Origin: Paraescarpia echinospica
Lineage: Eukaryota; Annelida; Polychaeta; Sabellida; Siboglinidae
DNA: 64,000 nt
Direction of reading: 5' to 3'
Assembly: GCA_020002185.1 (NCBI GenBank)
Contig: CM034543.1
Span: forward strand, 4,295,167-4,359,166
In this document: piece after piece, positions 32,621 to 43,641 of the stretch
Layout of the letters: each line of letters starts with the position of its first letter
How positions within the stretch are numbered: position 1 is the stretch's first letter
Position numbers and translations under genes: made by a program
The notes under the pieces: model-generated
What the model was told of the DNA's origin: nothing
What the model saw: the letters and a program-made list of their open reading frames with translations, nothing else
The model's database searches: none

Positions 32621-34155
32621 GAAGATATTAGTTCATTGCCAGTACCAGAGGCTAAGTTCAAGGGGGCAGATTCAGACTATTTAGGACAATTAATTGTAAC
32701 CCCGGAAATGGTAGCTAAGAAAATAAGGGCTATGAAGGATAATAAATCACCTGGAGTGGATGGGATTCCGCCCAAATTACTATTGGAAATTGTAGAACAA
32801 ATTAGCGTACCGCTTGCAACAGTTTTCAATTTGTCATTAGAAGAGGGAGTGGTTCCTTTAGAAAGGAAAGTGGCAAACATTATACCGTTATTTAAAAAAT
32901 TTTCGAGAAACAAGTCAGAGAACTATAGACCAGTGAGTTTAACATGAGTGATTTGCAAATTATTAGAAAGACTAATTAACGATCACATGGTGGATTTTCT
33001 TGTTAAACAAAACTTGATAAATCCATCTCAACATGGTTTTTTGAAAGCGAGGTCATGCTTAACAAATATGTTATGTTTTTTTAAGACATCACTAAGTGGG
33101 TAGATGAGGGATCGCCGGTAGATATCGTCTACTTAGATTTTCAAAAAGCTTTCGACAAAGTACCACATAAAAGATTACTGCTGAAACTAAAGGTCCATGG
33201 CATAGGAAATGGTATAATAAACTGGATAGAACAATGGCAGACTGACAGAAGACAACGTGTAGTAGTTTATGGGGAGGCTTCAAACTGGAAATCGGTATTG
33301 AGTGGGGTACCACAGGGATCAGTATTAGGACCTATATTATTCTTAATATATATCAACGATTTGGATGATGAAATAACAAGCAAGGTATTGAAATTTGCGG
33401 ATGATACAAAAGTGTTTAGAAGGATTAAAAGTGATGGAGATAGACAGCATTTACAACATGATCTTGATAGGTTGATGAAATGGTCTGAAAAGTGGCAAAT
33501 GCTGTTCAATTTTGGGAAATGTAAATGCCTCCACACAGGACATGGGAACGAAGAGGTAGAATATACAATGGGGGTACTAAGAGCTAATAATACCGCTGTA
33601 CAAAACAATAGTTAGGCCTCATTTAGAATATTGTATTCAAGCGTGGAGGCCATATCGCAGGAAGGACATATATGTGCTAGAAAGAGTACAAAGGATAGCA
33701 ACTAAAATGATACCAAAACTGAGGGATCATAGTTACGAAATACGCCTAAAAAATGCGGTTTAGCAACACTAGAGACCAGGAGATTGAGAGGAGATCAGAT
33801 AGAAGTGTTTAAAATATTGAATGGTTATGAAAATATTGATAGAAATATTTGTTTCAGTTAAGAAAGATAGAAGGACTAGAGGACATGAAGTTGCATTAGC
33901 AAAGGAGCAGAGTTGATTAGATATCAGAAAGTTTTCATGTTCACAAAGGACTGTAAATGAATGGAACAGATTATCTGCTGATTGTGTGGGTGCTAGTAGC
34001 GTGAATATGTTTAAAAATAAAATCGACACATACCTCAGACGGGCGGGATACACATAGATAAAAGGGTCGGACTCTCGATAAGCCAAAGGGCTTCCTTGTC
34101 CACTTGCCACCTAGAGTTAATTCTCTGGGTGGCAATCTTGTTAAATCTTGTTAAA
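32610..34155 (+). mobile_element. CR1-like element, family A, copy D
   Basis: 5'-truncated inside ORF2: starts near ttagttcattgccagtacca and reads SPGVDGIPPKLL (32636-32947), TAA-type breaks, then [14 protein letters not shown] and [10 protein letters not shown] (33298-33615). A deletion of about 140 bp relative to copy A lies at about 33570 (after ACAATGGGGG). It ends with the family 3' block and cttgttaaat repeats at 34136-34155. Inserted in the intron between the GRDSCK and GDSGGP exons. Confidence 0.85.
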
Positions 34156-34728
34156 ACCAAAACGCCAGTTTGCTTTCGGATAATCTCCATAACTGGTTTG
34201 TTCGCGAGTGAATTCCAAGGTGTTCCCTCTCGGATATTCGGAAGTCATATTTTGATAGATGATACAGAAGGAACAGTATATTTCGTAAATCGCCACCTTT
34301 CCCCGTGGCACCATAACTGATCCACTAAATAGTAATATACACATGCGTCCCACGTCCATGGAAAGTAAACAATACTAAACACCAACACCATTACCAGCAT
34401 CACTTTACTACGTCTTCTATTCATCTAAGTGAATTAGGAGTGTATTGTATGCTCATGCTGTTGTTACTGGTAAGGTTAATGATGTGGGTGATCTACAGTA
34501 CATAAACTAGCCGGAGAACATAGTCACGGTCGGTCAACATTATTATTATTAAATTCAGTTTAAAGAAATTCAAATTCACGTCGATATTTCTTGACAAAAA
34601 AACGAACAAAAAGATGGAGCTGGAGTGATTTGATTAGTTTGCATTCTAAGACAATAACTAAGATAGTGTCATGTGATGAGTGGAGACTGTCTCGTTTGAT
34701 TGTTCATCGCCTTGGTCCCCTCCTGCAG

Positions 34729-34820
34729 GGCGACTCCGGCGGGCCGTTAGTGTCTCGTTCAACAGATGGCCGCTGGACATTGTACGGCATCACGAGCTGG
34801 GGAAAGGGTTGTGGAGAGAG
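34729..34820 (+). CDS. Exon: peptidase S1 active-site Ser
   Basis: Acceptor CCTGCAG at 34722-34728, donor GTTGGT at 34821. It reads [20 protein letters not shown], then [10 protein letters not shown](R). GDSGGP has the nucleophile Ser195 and SWGKGC fits a trypsin-like pocket with Gly216 and Cys220. Position 201, usually Cys (GPLVC), is Ser here, leaving Cys136 without its normal partner. It leaves in phase 2. Confidence 0.93.
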
Positions 34821-35202
34821 GTTGGTGTATTGTTATCACTTACAGCTGTTAATGATTCTAAACATGCATCAATAGTAATGTAATTCACATAAATGCAATT
34901 GTTAAAAAAGTACATTCGTATGATACAAACGTTTGGCACCATACATGATGCGGATATGTATTACCCCATAATGTAATGGATACTAACCCATGGCTGATTC
35001 CGGGTAAGGGAAGGGACAATATTCCTGTGTTAGCACTACCAAATAAGCCCATCCCTCCGATGCACATGCATACGCAGAACACGTTTTCCCGGAAATAATA
35101 AAAGTGTTTCTTTCATTCCAGTGGGTCGTAATTTGACAGTTTGGTGCTCGATGCACAAGCCGCCTGGGAAGAAAACTGAAACATACCACATACGCATGTA
35201 TG

Positions 35203-35247
35203 CACGCACACACGCACGCGTGCGCGTACGTACGCACACAAACACAC

Positions 35248-35299
<52 letters not shown>
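35203..35299. repeat. (CA)n microsatellite with CGCA/CGTG lead
   Basis: A short CGCACG region, then about 70 bases of nearly pure CA, about 50 bases before the next peptidase exon. Confidence 0.95.
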
Positions 35300-35301
<2 letters not shown>

Positions 35302-35345
35302 ATATTAGTTAAACGTGTTGCCTAATAAAACGGTTGTTCTAACAG

Positions 35346-35428
35346 AAACACTCCAGGCATCTATACACGGGTGTCAAAGGTCTGTCCATGGATTGAACAG
35401 ATCATCAACAGCACAACGTTAGTCGAAG
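35346..35428 (+). CDS. Exon: peptidase S1 C-terminus
   Basis: Acceptor AACAG at 35341-35345, donor GTACAG at 35429. It reads (R)NTPGIYTRVSKVCPWIEQII, then NSTTLVE. PGIYTRV is the conserved end of the S1 fold, with Gly226, and PWIEQII is the C-terminal helix. The Cys before PW is unusual: it lies at about position 235, not at Cys232 of trypsin. It leaves in phase 1, into another CUB. Confidence 0.92.
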
Positions 35429-35701
35429 GTACAGCCTTATTCCATGTTAGACTTAAATAAATGTAAGAGAGGACCTACGAGATTGTTCATGATTAGATAC
35501 AAGCAGGGTTCTATTAAAGAAGCAGTTCGCTAGAATGTGTTTTACATACATTTATTTATAAATCAGGACTGCGTTCGAACATAAGAAACACAATTAATCC
35601 TTAATACTTTCGTGTGGCTTTACAAGTTTATACAATTATGTGTGTGCACGCGTTGTGTTCACATAGCAAAGTGTAACTAGATTACTGTTGACATTCTGCA
35701 G

Positions 35702-35823
35702 CTGAGGCTTGTAATGGCGAGACGGTTGTATTGACGGGACCAGTTGAAGAGTTTGGCACAGTTGGACCCATATACGACCGTGACCAGAAATGCCGGTGGA
35801 TGATTCGTGTCGATGTCGGCAAG
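35702..35823 (+). CDS. Exon: first half of CUB domain (first after the protease)
   Basis: Acceptor CTGCAG at 35696-35701, donor GTAGGA at 35824. It reads (A)EACNGETVVLTGPVEEFGTV, then KCRWMIRVDVGK. First-half CUB cysteines at EAC and KCRW. It leaves in phase 0 and joins 45575-45806, 9.75 kb away. Confidence 0.9.
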
Positions 35824-36116
35824 GTAGGATGGAAAACATTTGAACATAACACCTTTATGTTTCTTCTCATGTGGAATAAAACGTAATGTCGGTGTCATGT
35901 TTGCCAAGCTTGTATAAAAAAAAAGCGAAAAAGCCAATGGACGAAACCGCAAATCCTTGTGTTGTACACAGTCATCCACTTAATGCGGTTAATGCTACGC
36001 TGGTAACTGGTCATCTACGCATTGTCTTCGCATTGGCCTGACGATAGGCCTATCATCTAATACAACTATGTAATGTCTGCTTGATCGGAATTTGACAGCA
36101 GTTGATTTTCATGTTA

Positions 36117-36339
36117 CAGGCGAGGCAGCATATTGTTTACTTGTTAGGCTTTAGACAATATGTTGTTTACTTGATAGGCGTTGGAGGGTAGATTGTCTAC
36201 ATGTTAGGTACTGGGCAGCAGTTGGTCTAATTATTAATTGTTTGGCAGCAACTGGTCAACAAGTTAGTGGTTGGGCAGCACTTGGTCTCATTGTTAGTAG
36301 TTGGCCAGCAGTTGGTCTACTTGTTAATGGTTGGGCAAT
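36117..36339. repeat. 30-bp minisatellite, left part
   Basis: Diverged copies of the 30-bp unit gttggtctacttgttagtgg plus ttgggcagca. The array is interrupted by a transposon insertion after 36348 and resumes at 43642. Confidence 0.85.
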
Positions 36340-36348
36340 AGTTCGTCT
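36340..36348. repeat. Target-site duplication, left (AGTTCGTCT)
   Basis: The 9-mer AGTTCGTCT here is repeated at 43642-43650, immediately right of the tail of the RTE-like element. It is part of the 30-bp minisatellite unit (a variant of agttggtct), so the variant base shared by both sides supports a true duplication and not just the repeat. Confidence 0.75.
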
Positions 36349-37373
36349 GGAGTTAAATGGATCAGGATGACCCTGTTGTATCTGAGCCTCATTACAACGG
36401 GACGGACATAGTAAGGGCTAATGGAGGGACAACCCTCACAGAAAACCCCACTGACTGGGCTAATCATCCATCCAGGGGAAATAACATGATTGCACAAAGC
36501 GAAACGAAAACTCTTCCAACTAACACCAAACCTCAAGATGATACCTCCCCGGAGAGGAACATGATGCAAGCTGATGAAAGCCTTCGGGAAGTCAGACCGC
36601 CGATAGATCATCTACTTACCGTCAAGCGAAACACTCAGAAGTAAGCTGAAAACATACAGAGAAACAATAATTAGAACACATCAACTCTACAATGTGGAGA
36701 AGGTAAATCAAGAAAACAAAACTAGAATTCACCTGTGCAGCGAGAAACAAGCTTGAAGCACTGGAAGATATGCCAGAAGACTACATAGACACTATCTGGG
36801 ACACACTGCAAGAACTCTGGAAGGACGCTTGCAAAGAAGTTCTAGGCAAGAAAGAGAGAACACACAAGGTGTGGCTGTCAACAGAACAGAAACATGGACA
36901 CTGATCAAAGAAAGGAAGCAAATGAAACAAATGGTGAATCACAGCAGAACTGAAGAAGATAAACAAGAACAACAAAGAGAGTACTGGCAACTCAACAAAG
37001 CGGCCAAGAAAAGCTCAAGAAATGACAATCAAAACTATATCAATGATCTGGCAACACAAGCTGAAATGGTAGCACACCGAAGAGACATGAAAGAAGTGTA
37101 CAATACAACAAGAACGCTAGCCGGGAAAAACGGAAAGCCTCAAAACCAATGATAGACAAAGAAGAAAATATCATAAACAAAGAAGCAGAGCAAAGATCAA
37201 GATGGGAGGAACACTTCAAAGAAATTATCAATAGAGATCCACCGGCAGAAAGACCAGACGTACTAATAGCAGACATGCTATTAAATGTTGACACAAGCCC
37301 ATCTTTAAAGGCCGAAATAAGCAGAGCACTGAAGATGTTAAATAATGGAAAGGCTCCTGGACGGGACAGTATA

Positions 37374-38522
37374 CAGGGTTCGCACGGATCCCCGAAAACC
37401 CTTAAAAACTCTTGAATTTAGAAATTACGTTCAAGGGTACCCAAAAACCCTTGATTATCACCCGTTTTCAGAATAAACCCTTGAAAACCCTTTAAAATGC
37501 ATGTTTTTGCTTTAAATGTGCTATTAAGCTATTATATCTCAGCCGTGTCATTGTAATAGAAATTATTTAATAAGTGCGAAAGTAAATGTGCGATTCAAAT
37601 TCAACGTCGGAACATCAAAACTAAAAGGCGATTGACAAAACACGAGGAGTGAATCCAAGTGACCAAGAATGATATTAATAATTATCCGCTAGATAGCGCC
37701 ATAAGTACCGATCATACGGGTAACGCTACATACGGGTATTAAGTTGCCATTTTGGAAAGCGACAAAAGCGTGTTCGTTGAAAATATTATCGGTCGATTTG
37801 AATTTGCATTACGATGGCTCCCGAGAAAGGAAACTGTAAATTTAAAGATGAATGGTTGGCAATCGCGGAATACAAAGAATGGGTGTGTCGAGACCCGACG
37901 GGAAACGTTCGTTCTGCGCGATGTCGATTTTGCGCAAAATCCATCAACATCGGGAACGGAGGTCGATATAGCCTGGACAGTCATGTTAAAAGTGCGACGC
38001 ACAAGAACAACGTGTCCGCGAAACACTATTAGCAACTGCGCCGCATGCTGGCTACACCAGGAACATGTTTAGTTCGCCAGTTGAGTGAGAAGAAGTGAAA
38101 AGCCTGAAAAGACTAACGTGACACTGACAGCAACAGTATATAATGAACGTTATTGTTTCCTGATTCATTTACTGTATGTAATAAACAGGCAGTTAAAACT
38201 TAAGCATCTTCGTCAAGATTGATTTGTTATTTGAATGTTTGGCTAATGATCCCCCTCGTTGTTCTAAGGGTCCTGTGATTGATTGTTTATTTGCTTCATT
38301 CATTCCTGAAATGTGTGCTTGCTTGATTTATTGATGTGTAACCGATCTTTTCAATGGCCGGTTGATTACTTGTAAACCCCAGGTATGGAATGATTGACTG
38401 GTCCGGTAAAAAATGGGGCTGAAAAACAAAATAAATAACTGAAATGTATACCCTTGAAAATTGCATGTTTTTATGTCAAGAAAACCCTTGAATTTAATTG
38501 TTAGTTGTCTGTATGAACCCTG
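37374..38522 (+). mobile_element. hAT-like DNA element (1149 bp) with a BED-finger remnant
   Basis: Begins CAGGGTTCGCACGG and ends GAACCCTG, giving 8-bp perfect terminal inverted repeats. Direct repeats AGTATA at 37368-37373 and 38523-38528 flank it. Both subterminal regions are rich in AAACCCTTGAA motifs, and gcatgttttt occurs near both ends. The element sits inside the RTE reading frame, which continues on either side. CAGGG-type ends and the encoded BED-like finger fit hAT, but hAT normally makes 8-bp duplications and only 6 match here. Confidence 0.75.
37813..38032 (+). pseudogene. BED-type zinc-finger N-terminus of a hAT-like transposase
   Basis: From the ATG at 37814 the frame reads MAPEKGNCKFKDEWLAIAEY, then KEWVCRDPTGNVRSARCRFC, then AKSINIGNGGRYSLDSHVKS and ATHKNN, and stops at TAG 38030. 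The pattern of aromatic residues, CxxC, and H-x5-H (HVKSATH) fits a DNA-binding BED-like finger as found at the N-terminus of hAT transposases. No catalytic RNase H-like domain follows in the element, so it could only make a short DNA-binding peptide (72 aa). Frame is intact, so possibly expressed; no evidence that it is. Confidence 0.55.
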
Positions 38523-38570
38523 AGTATACCACCAGAAGCCTTAAAAGCAGACCCGAAAAGACAACAGATA

Positions 38571-39363
38571 TATTATTATTATTACTAGCATTTCTATAGC
38601 GCCATATCTCCGGGACCAGCCCGTTCATAGGCGTGTACACACATTATAAAACGTACATGGAAACAAATGTAAAAATATATATGTATAAGGATGCTGGTAA
38701 ATATAATAACTATTAAGATTTACAAGATACACATATATATATATATAATTTGACTAAAATACATGACATATTTGCCCAAATATTAAGAAAATAAAATAAT
38801 ATATATTATAATATATAAAATTGTATTAAAAGATAAATAATAATAAATTAATTAGAATTTATTATAATATAAATAAACAAATTGATTAAATACATTTTCA
38901 TAAAAAGTGTCCTTCACCGCAGTTCCCCAGTCGAAGTACGCCTACTTAAATATATGTCTTAAAGCGATTTTTGAATGTATTCAAAGTGTCTATTTGACGA
39001 ATGTTTATTGGCAGAGCGTTCCAGAGCGTAGTTCCAAACACGGAGAAAATTGTAGCGCGGGATTACAAGAAGTTGTAGATCAGCAGATCGGAGGTTGCGG
39101 GTGGGCGTATGCGGCATTATAAGACCATGTAAAGCCGTGAAAACAAGGACCAGCAGTTTGTACTGGATACGCCAGCGAACTGGAAGCCAGTGCAGTTCGA
39201 CCACCACGTGTTATGTGCTGGTGCTTTCGGTGTCTTGAGATAAGTCTTGCTGCCGAGTTCTGTACCATCTGCAACTTGTTCATAAGTGCCTCGGTGATGC
39301 CATACAGGACCGTGTTACTGTAGTCCAGCCGCGATATCACCAGGGCGTGGACTAGTGTAAGAC
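38571..39363 (-). mobile_element. L2/CR1-like retrotransposon 3' end, inserted in the RTE element
   Basis: On the minus strand, 39340-39080 reads ISRLDYSNTVLYGITEALMN and KLQMVQNSAARLISR. 39207-38959 reads VVELHWLPVRWRIQYKLLVL, then FTALHGL. These are the C-terminal blocks (LDY.N.LLYG, LQ..QN.AAR, LHWLPV..RI.YK) of L2/CR1-group ORF2. The 3' end, GGCGCTATAGAAATGCTAG plus (TAA)n, is at 38571-38620. It is 5'-truncated near 39363 at a perfect hairpin. Confidence 0.8.
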
Positions 39364-39373
39364 ACTAGTCCAC
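39347..39373. repeat. Perfect 12-bp palindrome with 3-base loop
   Basis: gtggactagtgt at 39347-39358 and its exact reverse complement at 39362-39373, spacer AAG, at the boundary between the L2-like fragment and the RTE element. Confidence 0.85.
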
Positions 39374-39374
39374 T

Positions 39375-39905
39375 ATGATGCACCAACTGTTTCTAAAAAT
39401 CTGGGTAAAAGAGGAAGACCCTACAACATATAAAAATGGATACCTTATGAAACTAACAAAGAAAGATGACTTGGGAATGTGCAAGCACTGGATAGGAATT
39501 ACACTACTCGCAGTACCGAGTACAGTGTTCACACGCATCATTTTGAACAGACTGAATGGAACACTAGATGACAAGCTACGCGAAGAACAAGCTGGATTTA
39601 ACAAAGACAAATCATGTACTGACCACATTGCCACTTTGAGAATACTAATAGAACAGTCAAATGAGTGGCAGTCATCCCTCTATATTAACTTTATAGATTT
39701 CGAGAAAGCCTTCGACAGTGTAGACAGAGAGGTTATCTGGATGCTGATGCAACACTATGGTATTCCACCGAAATTCATAACAGTAATCAAACATATGTAT
39801 GAAAACTCCACCTGCCGAGCTATGCATAATGGGACACTGTCTGAACTATTTGAAATGAAGACTGGTGTAAGACAGGGGTGCATACCATTAAAAAAAAACA
39901 TTTAA
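39375..39905 (+). pseudogene. RTE-like reverse transcriptase, main open part
   Basis: Reads HQLFLKIWVKEEDPTTYKNG, then YLMKLTKKDDLGMCKHW, IGITLLAVPSTVFTRIILNR, REEQAGFNKDKSCTDHIATL, LRILIEQSNEWQSSLYINFI, DFEKAFDSVDREVIWMLMQH and KTGVRQGC. These are RT fingers and palm blocks of the RTE clade. The frame breaks after RQGC. The catalytic LDFADDICLISHTH box follows at 40005-40040 in another frame (39999-40421). Confidence 0.85.
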
Positions 39906-40296
39906 ACACCATTAATGTTTATCACGGTGATAGGCTATATAATGAAAGAAACTGTTAAGCAGGGCCGAAATGGCATCCAGTGAACATTCACAGAACAGTT
40001 GTATGACCTTGACTTTGCAGACGACATCTGTTTAATATCTCATACACACAAGAAGACGCAAGCGAAAACTAGTCGGCAGACAACGGAAGCAGAGAAAACA
40101 GGTCTAAATATAAATATGCAAAAGACAAAACTCTTTATGGTGAACAACAACACACAACAAGCAAAGGTACAGATCAAGGGAACATATATAGAAGAGAACA
40201 ACACATTTACCTATATCGGCAGTGTAGTGACAGACAAAGGAGAAAACAGACGAGGATGTCAAAGGCAGGATTGGAAAGGCCAGACGTTCGCCACCT

Positions 40297-43140
40297 TGAG
40301 TAGTTTGAGGACTTGGATGAGGCTTACAAGATATTTCAGGATCTCTATACACATGTATATAACAAACACTGCCCATTTGTCACTAGACGAGTCAGGAAAT
40401 CCTTTCTTCAGTCTTAACTGAGGAATTTAAAGACGATATTAAAATGAAACATTATTTTGAAGAAAAAAACATGCTATAGGATTATAAATATTTTGGCAAA
40501 TGTATAGGCACTTCAGGACTGTCAAATTCTCTCAAAACTGCAAAGCGTGACTTCTACACTAGTCTAATTATGGAAAATAAGATGAAACCAAAATTATTGT
40601 GGAAATGCCTAAAAGAATTCCTGCCAGGAAAATCCTAGTCCAGTCCTAAAGGTGTACTTGTCAAATGATTACTGATTCCAAATGTAAGGCCGATGCATTC
40701 AAAAAGTATTTTACATCCATTGGTCGAGAAAAATTCATCAGCAGCTTCATTCACTCCACCTGAATTGAGTAAAACTTAAGGTATGTGCCCGAAAATAAAT
40801 CTGTTGGTCTGGACAGACTGCCTGGCAGACTTCTACGCGTACTAGCACCAGTCGTATCACAACCATTTTCTTTCATTCTAAATCTCTCTCTGAAATCTGG
40901 CAAGTTTATTATAGAATGGAAGCATGTAAAGGTGCTACCACTTTACAAATCAGGTCCATCAATGAAAACTAACTCATTCTACTCATTTTGTCTAAACTAC
41001 TACATAGTTCTTTTAGAGATTATTTGGAAGAGCATAAACAATCCGGTTTCAGGAGATTGCACTCCACAGTGACTTCACTGCTAGATGTTACAAATCGATC
41101 GTTAAAAATATCGATAAAGGACTTATAACGGGAGTAGTATTCATTGATCTTCGGAAGGCCTTTGACACTGTGGACACTGATATTCTGCTGGCCAAACTTA
41201 AAGGATTTGGGATTAATCGCATAAAACATAAGTGGTTTTGCAGCTACCTCACTGGTAGATCACAGTCAGTTTCGGGGGATTGTCATATATCTCATCCCTT
41301 GCCTGTAAATATTGGGGTACCACAAGGGGCAATCTTGGGCCCCTGTTGTTTCTGCTCTACCTAAATGATCTACTTACAGTCACCGAATCCTGCAATATTT
41401 AACAAGATTTAATAAGATTGCCACCCAGAGAATTAACTCTAGATGGCAGGTGGACAAGGAAGCCCTTTGGCTTATCGAGAGTCCAACCCTTTTAGCTATG
41501 TATATCCCTTCATGTCCGCTAGTCCTTCTATCTTTCTTAACTGACAAAAAATATCCTATCAATATTTTTATAACCATTCAGAATATTTTAAACATTTATA
41601 TCTGATCTCCTCTCAATCTCCTGGTATCTAGTGTTGTTAAACCACATTCTTTTAGGCGAATTCCATAACTTAGATTCCTCAGTTTTGGTATCATTTTAGT
41701 CGCTCTCCTCTGTACTCTTTCTAGCATATCTATGTCCTTCTTGCGATATGGTCTCCACGCTTGTATACAATATTCTAAATAAGGCCTCCCAATTTTTTGT
41801 ACAGCGGTAGTATTAGTTATTTTTTCTTATACGCTATATTTCGCCTAATTAATCCAAGGATTTTATTTCCCTTTGAAGCTGTAATTCCGCACTGCTCTGA
41901 AACCTTCATATCAGCACTAATGGTGCACCATAAGTCTTTTTCTTCTTTTACAGTAATACTTAGTACAGTACCCCCCATTGTATATTCTACATCGTCGTTC
42001 CCATGTCCTGTGTGGAGACATTTATATTTCTCAAAATTGAACAGCATTTGCCATTTTCAGACCATTTGATCCACCTGTCAAGATCATCTTGTAAATGTTG
42101 TCTATCTCCATCACATTTAATCCTTCTAAAAACTTTTGTATCATCCGCAAATTTCAACACCTTGCTTGTCATATCATCATCCAAATCATTGATATAAATT
42201 AAGAATAATATAGGTCCTAGTACTGATCCCTGTGGTACCCCACTCAATACCGATTTCCAGTTTGAAGCCTCCCCATCAACACGTTATCTTCTGTCAATCA
42301 GCCATCTTTTTTATCCAGTTAGTCATACCATTTCCTATGCCATGGGCCTTTAGTTTAAGCAGTAATCTTTGATGTGGTACTTTGTCGGAAGCTTTTTGAA
42401 AATCTAAGTAGATGATATCTACTGGTGATCCCTCATCTACCCTCTTAGTGGTGTCTTCAAAAAAACATAACATATCTGTTAAGCATGACCTCGCTTTTAA
42501 AAACCCATGTTGAATATAAACATGTTTGCAGACGACACTGAAATTGATTCAGCTGCAACACCAGGATATTCGGCTCAATTACAATACAATGTAAATAGTG
42601 ATTTATGCGGAGTCAAAGAGTATTTTTATGGTAACAAACTTAGTATTAATGTACAGAAATGTCAATTTATGCTAATTGGCACTCATCAGGTCATTGCCAA
42701 GATGGCTGATGTTAGAATTCATATCAACAATGAACCACTTAAACATGTATCAGTAGCCAAGTGCCTTGGTATGTATATCGACTCAAACCTAAAATGGGAT
42801 GACCACATTAGCAGCATGATTCCTAAAATGTCATCCAAAATAGGAATCCTAAGATCTCTTGACAAAATAGTACCAATCGACATTCTTAGGCAATTATATA
42901 TTGCAATAGTTCAACCACACTTCGATTATGGAGATGTAATCTAAGATTCAGCCTCACCAACAATCAAAACGAGATTACAGAAATTAATTTTTGAAATACC
43001 TTTTAACTTGTATCCTTTGTACATATATCAACACGTGTTGTACGATTTATATAACTGGTGTGTTAATGGCTCGGCCATCGAAAATAGTGAAAACTAAGCA
43101 TTTTACTGAGTGGAAATTAAATTGTCAATCAATCAATCAA
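40297..43140 (+). mobile_element. L2/jockey-like retrotransposon nested in the RTE element
   Basis: 5'-truncated. Scraps at 40330-40780 (VYNKHCPFVTRRVRKSFLQ) lead to the RT: KSVGLDRLPGRLLRVLAPVV (40785), GVVFIDLRKAFDTVDTDILL, FCSYLTGRSQSVSGDCH and VNIGVPQGAILGP (to 41364). After an interruption by a CR1 copy (41398-42513) comes MFADDTEIDSAATP and KCLGMYIDSNLKWDDHISSM to IAIVQPHFDYGDVI (42507-42944). The tail is caatcaatcaatcaa at 43125-43140. Dead: several stops. Confidence 0.8.
41398..42513 (-). mobile_element. CR1-like element, family A, copy E (third-level insertion)
   Basis: Reverse-complement copy of the family A RT C-terminal half and 3' end. The tail (aacaagatttaataagatt) is at 41398-41420, the thumb ([12 protein letters not shown]) at 42047-41817, and [14 protein letters not shown] and [11 protein letters not shown] at 42247-41987. 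It splits the L2-like element between its VPQGAILGP and FADD boxes, so it is the youngest layer of this nest. Confidence 0.85.
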
Positions 43141-43641
43141 GTGTAGAATACACCATCTTTTTTCAAAAAAGAAACAAAATTCGAATATTCAGCTAAAACG
43201 TGAACATTGTGCTGCTCTACGGTTCAGACACACGGAGAGTCAGAAAACAACAACCAACAAATTACAAACAATCATCAATAAATGCCTTAGAAACATACTA
43301 AAAATCAGACGGCAAGACAAAGTCACACCGAACTGATGAACAGGACAGACCAATCAAACATCAAAATAAAAATGCAAAAAAGAAAATGGACATGGATAGG
43401 ACATAAAATCCGAACAAATGCTACAGCAGTTACTAGACAATCCATTGATTGGAACCCACAAGGAAGAAGAAAAACAGGCCGTCCAAAAACAGCTGGAGGA
43501 GATCCACAACAAGGAATTAAAGATGTTTGGTACCACCTGGAAGGAAACAAAGAAGACTGCTAACAACAGAGTGCGATGGAGAAGCTTCGTTTTGGCCCTA
43601 TGCTGTTATCAGAGCGACGAAGATTAAGTAAGTAAGTAAGC

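Larger units (their letters stand above)
36349..43641 (+). mobile_element. RTE-like retrotransposon, 5'-truncated, split by nested insertions
   Basis: Pieces in order. 36580-37373: end of endonuclease and linker (TWTLIKERKQMKQMV, YWQLNKAAKKSSRNDNQNYI, YNTTRTLAGKNGKP, RWEEHFKEIINRDPPAERP, LKMLNNGKAPGRDSI). 38523-38570: one short piece. 39372-40296: RT. 43141-43641: C-terminal end (IRIFSANVNIVLLYGSETW in shifted frames, KRKWTWIGHKI, WNPQGRRKTGRP, RVRWRSFVLALC) and a (taag)n tail at 43624-43641. A 9-bp target duplication flanks the whole. It is dead, with many stops. The first 230 bases (36349-36580) do not resemble RTE to me. Confidence 0.85.
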
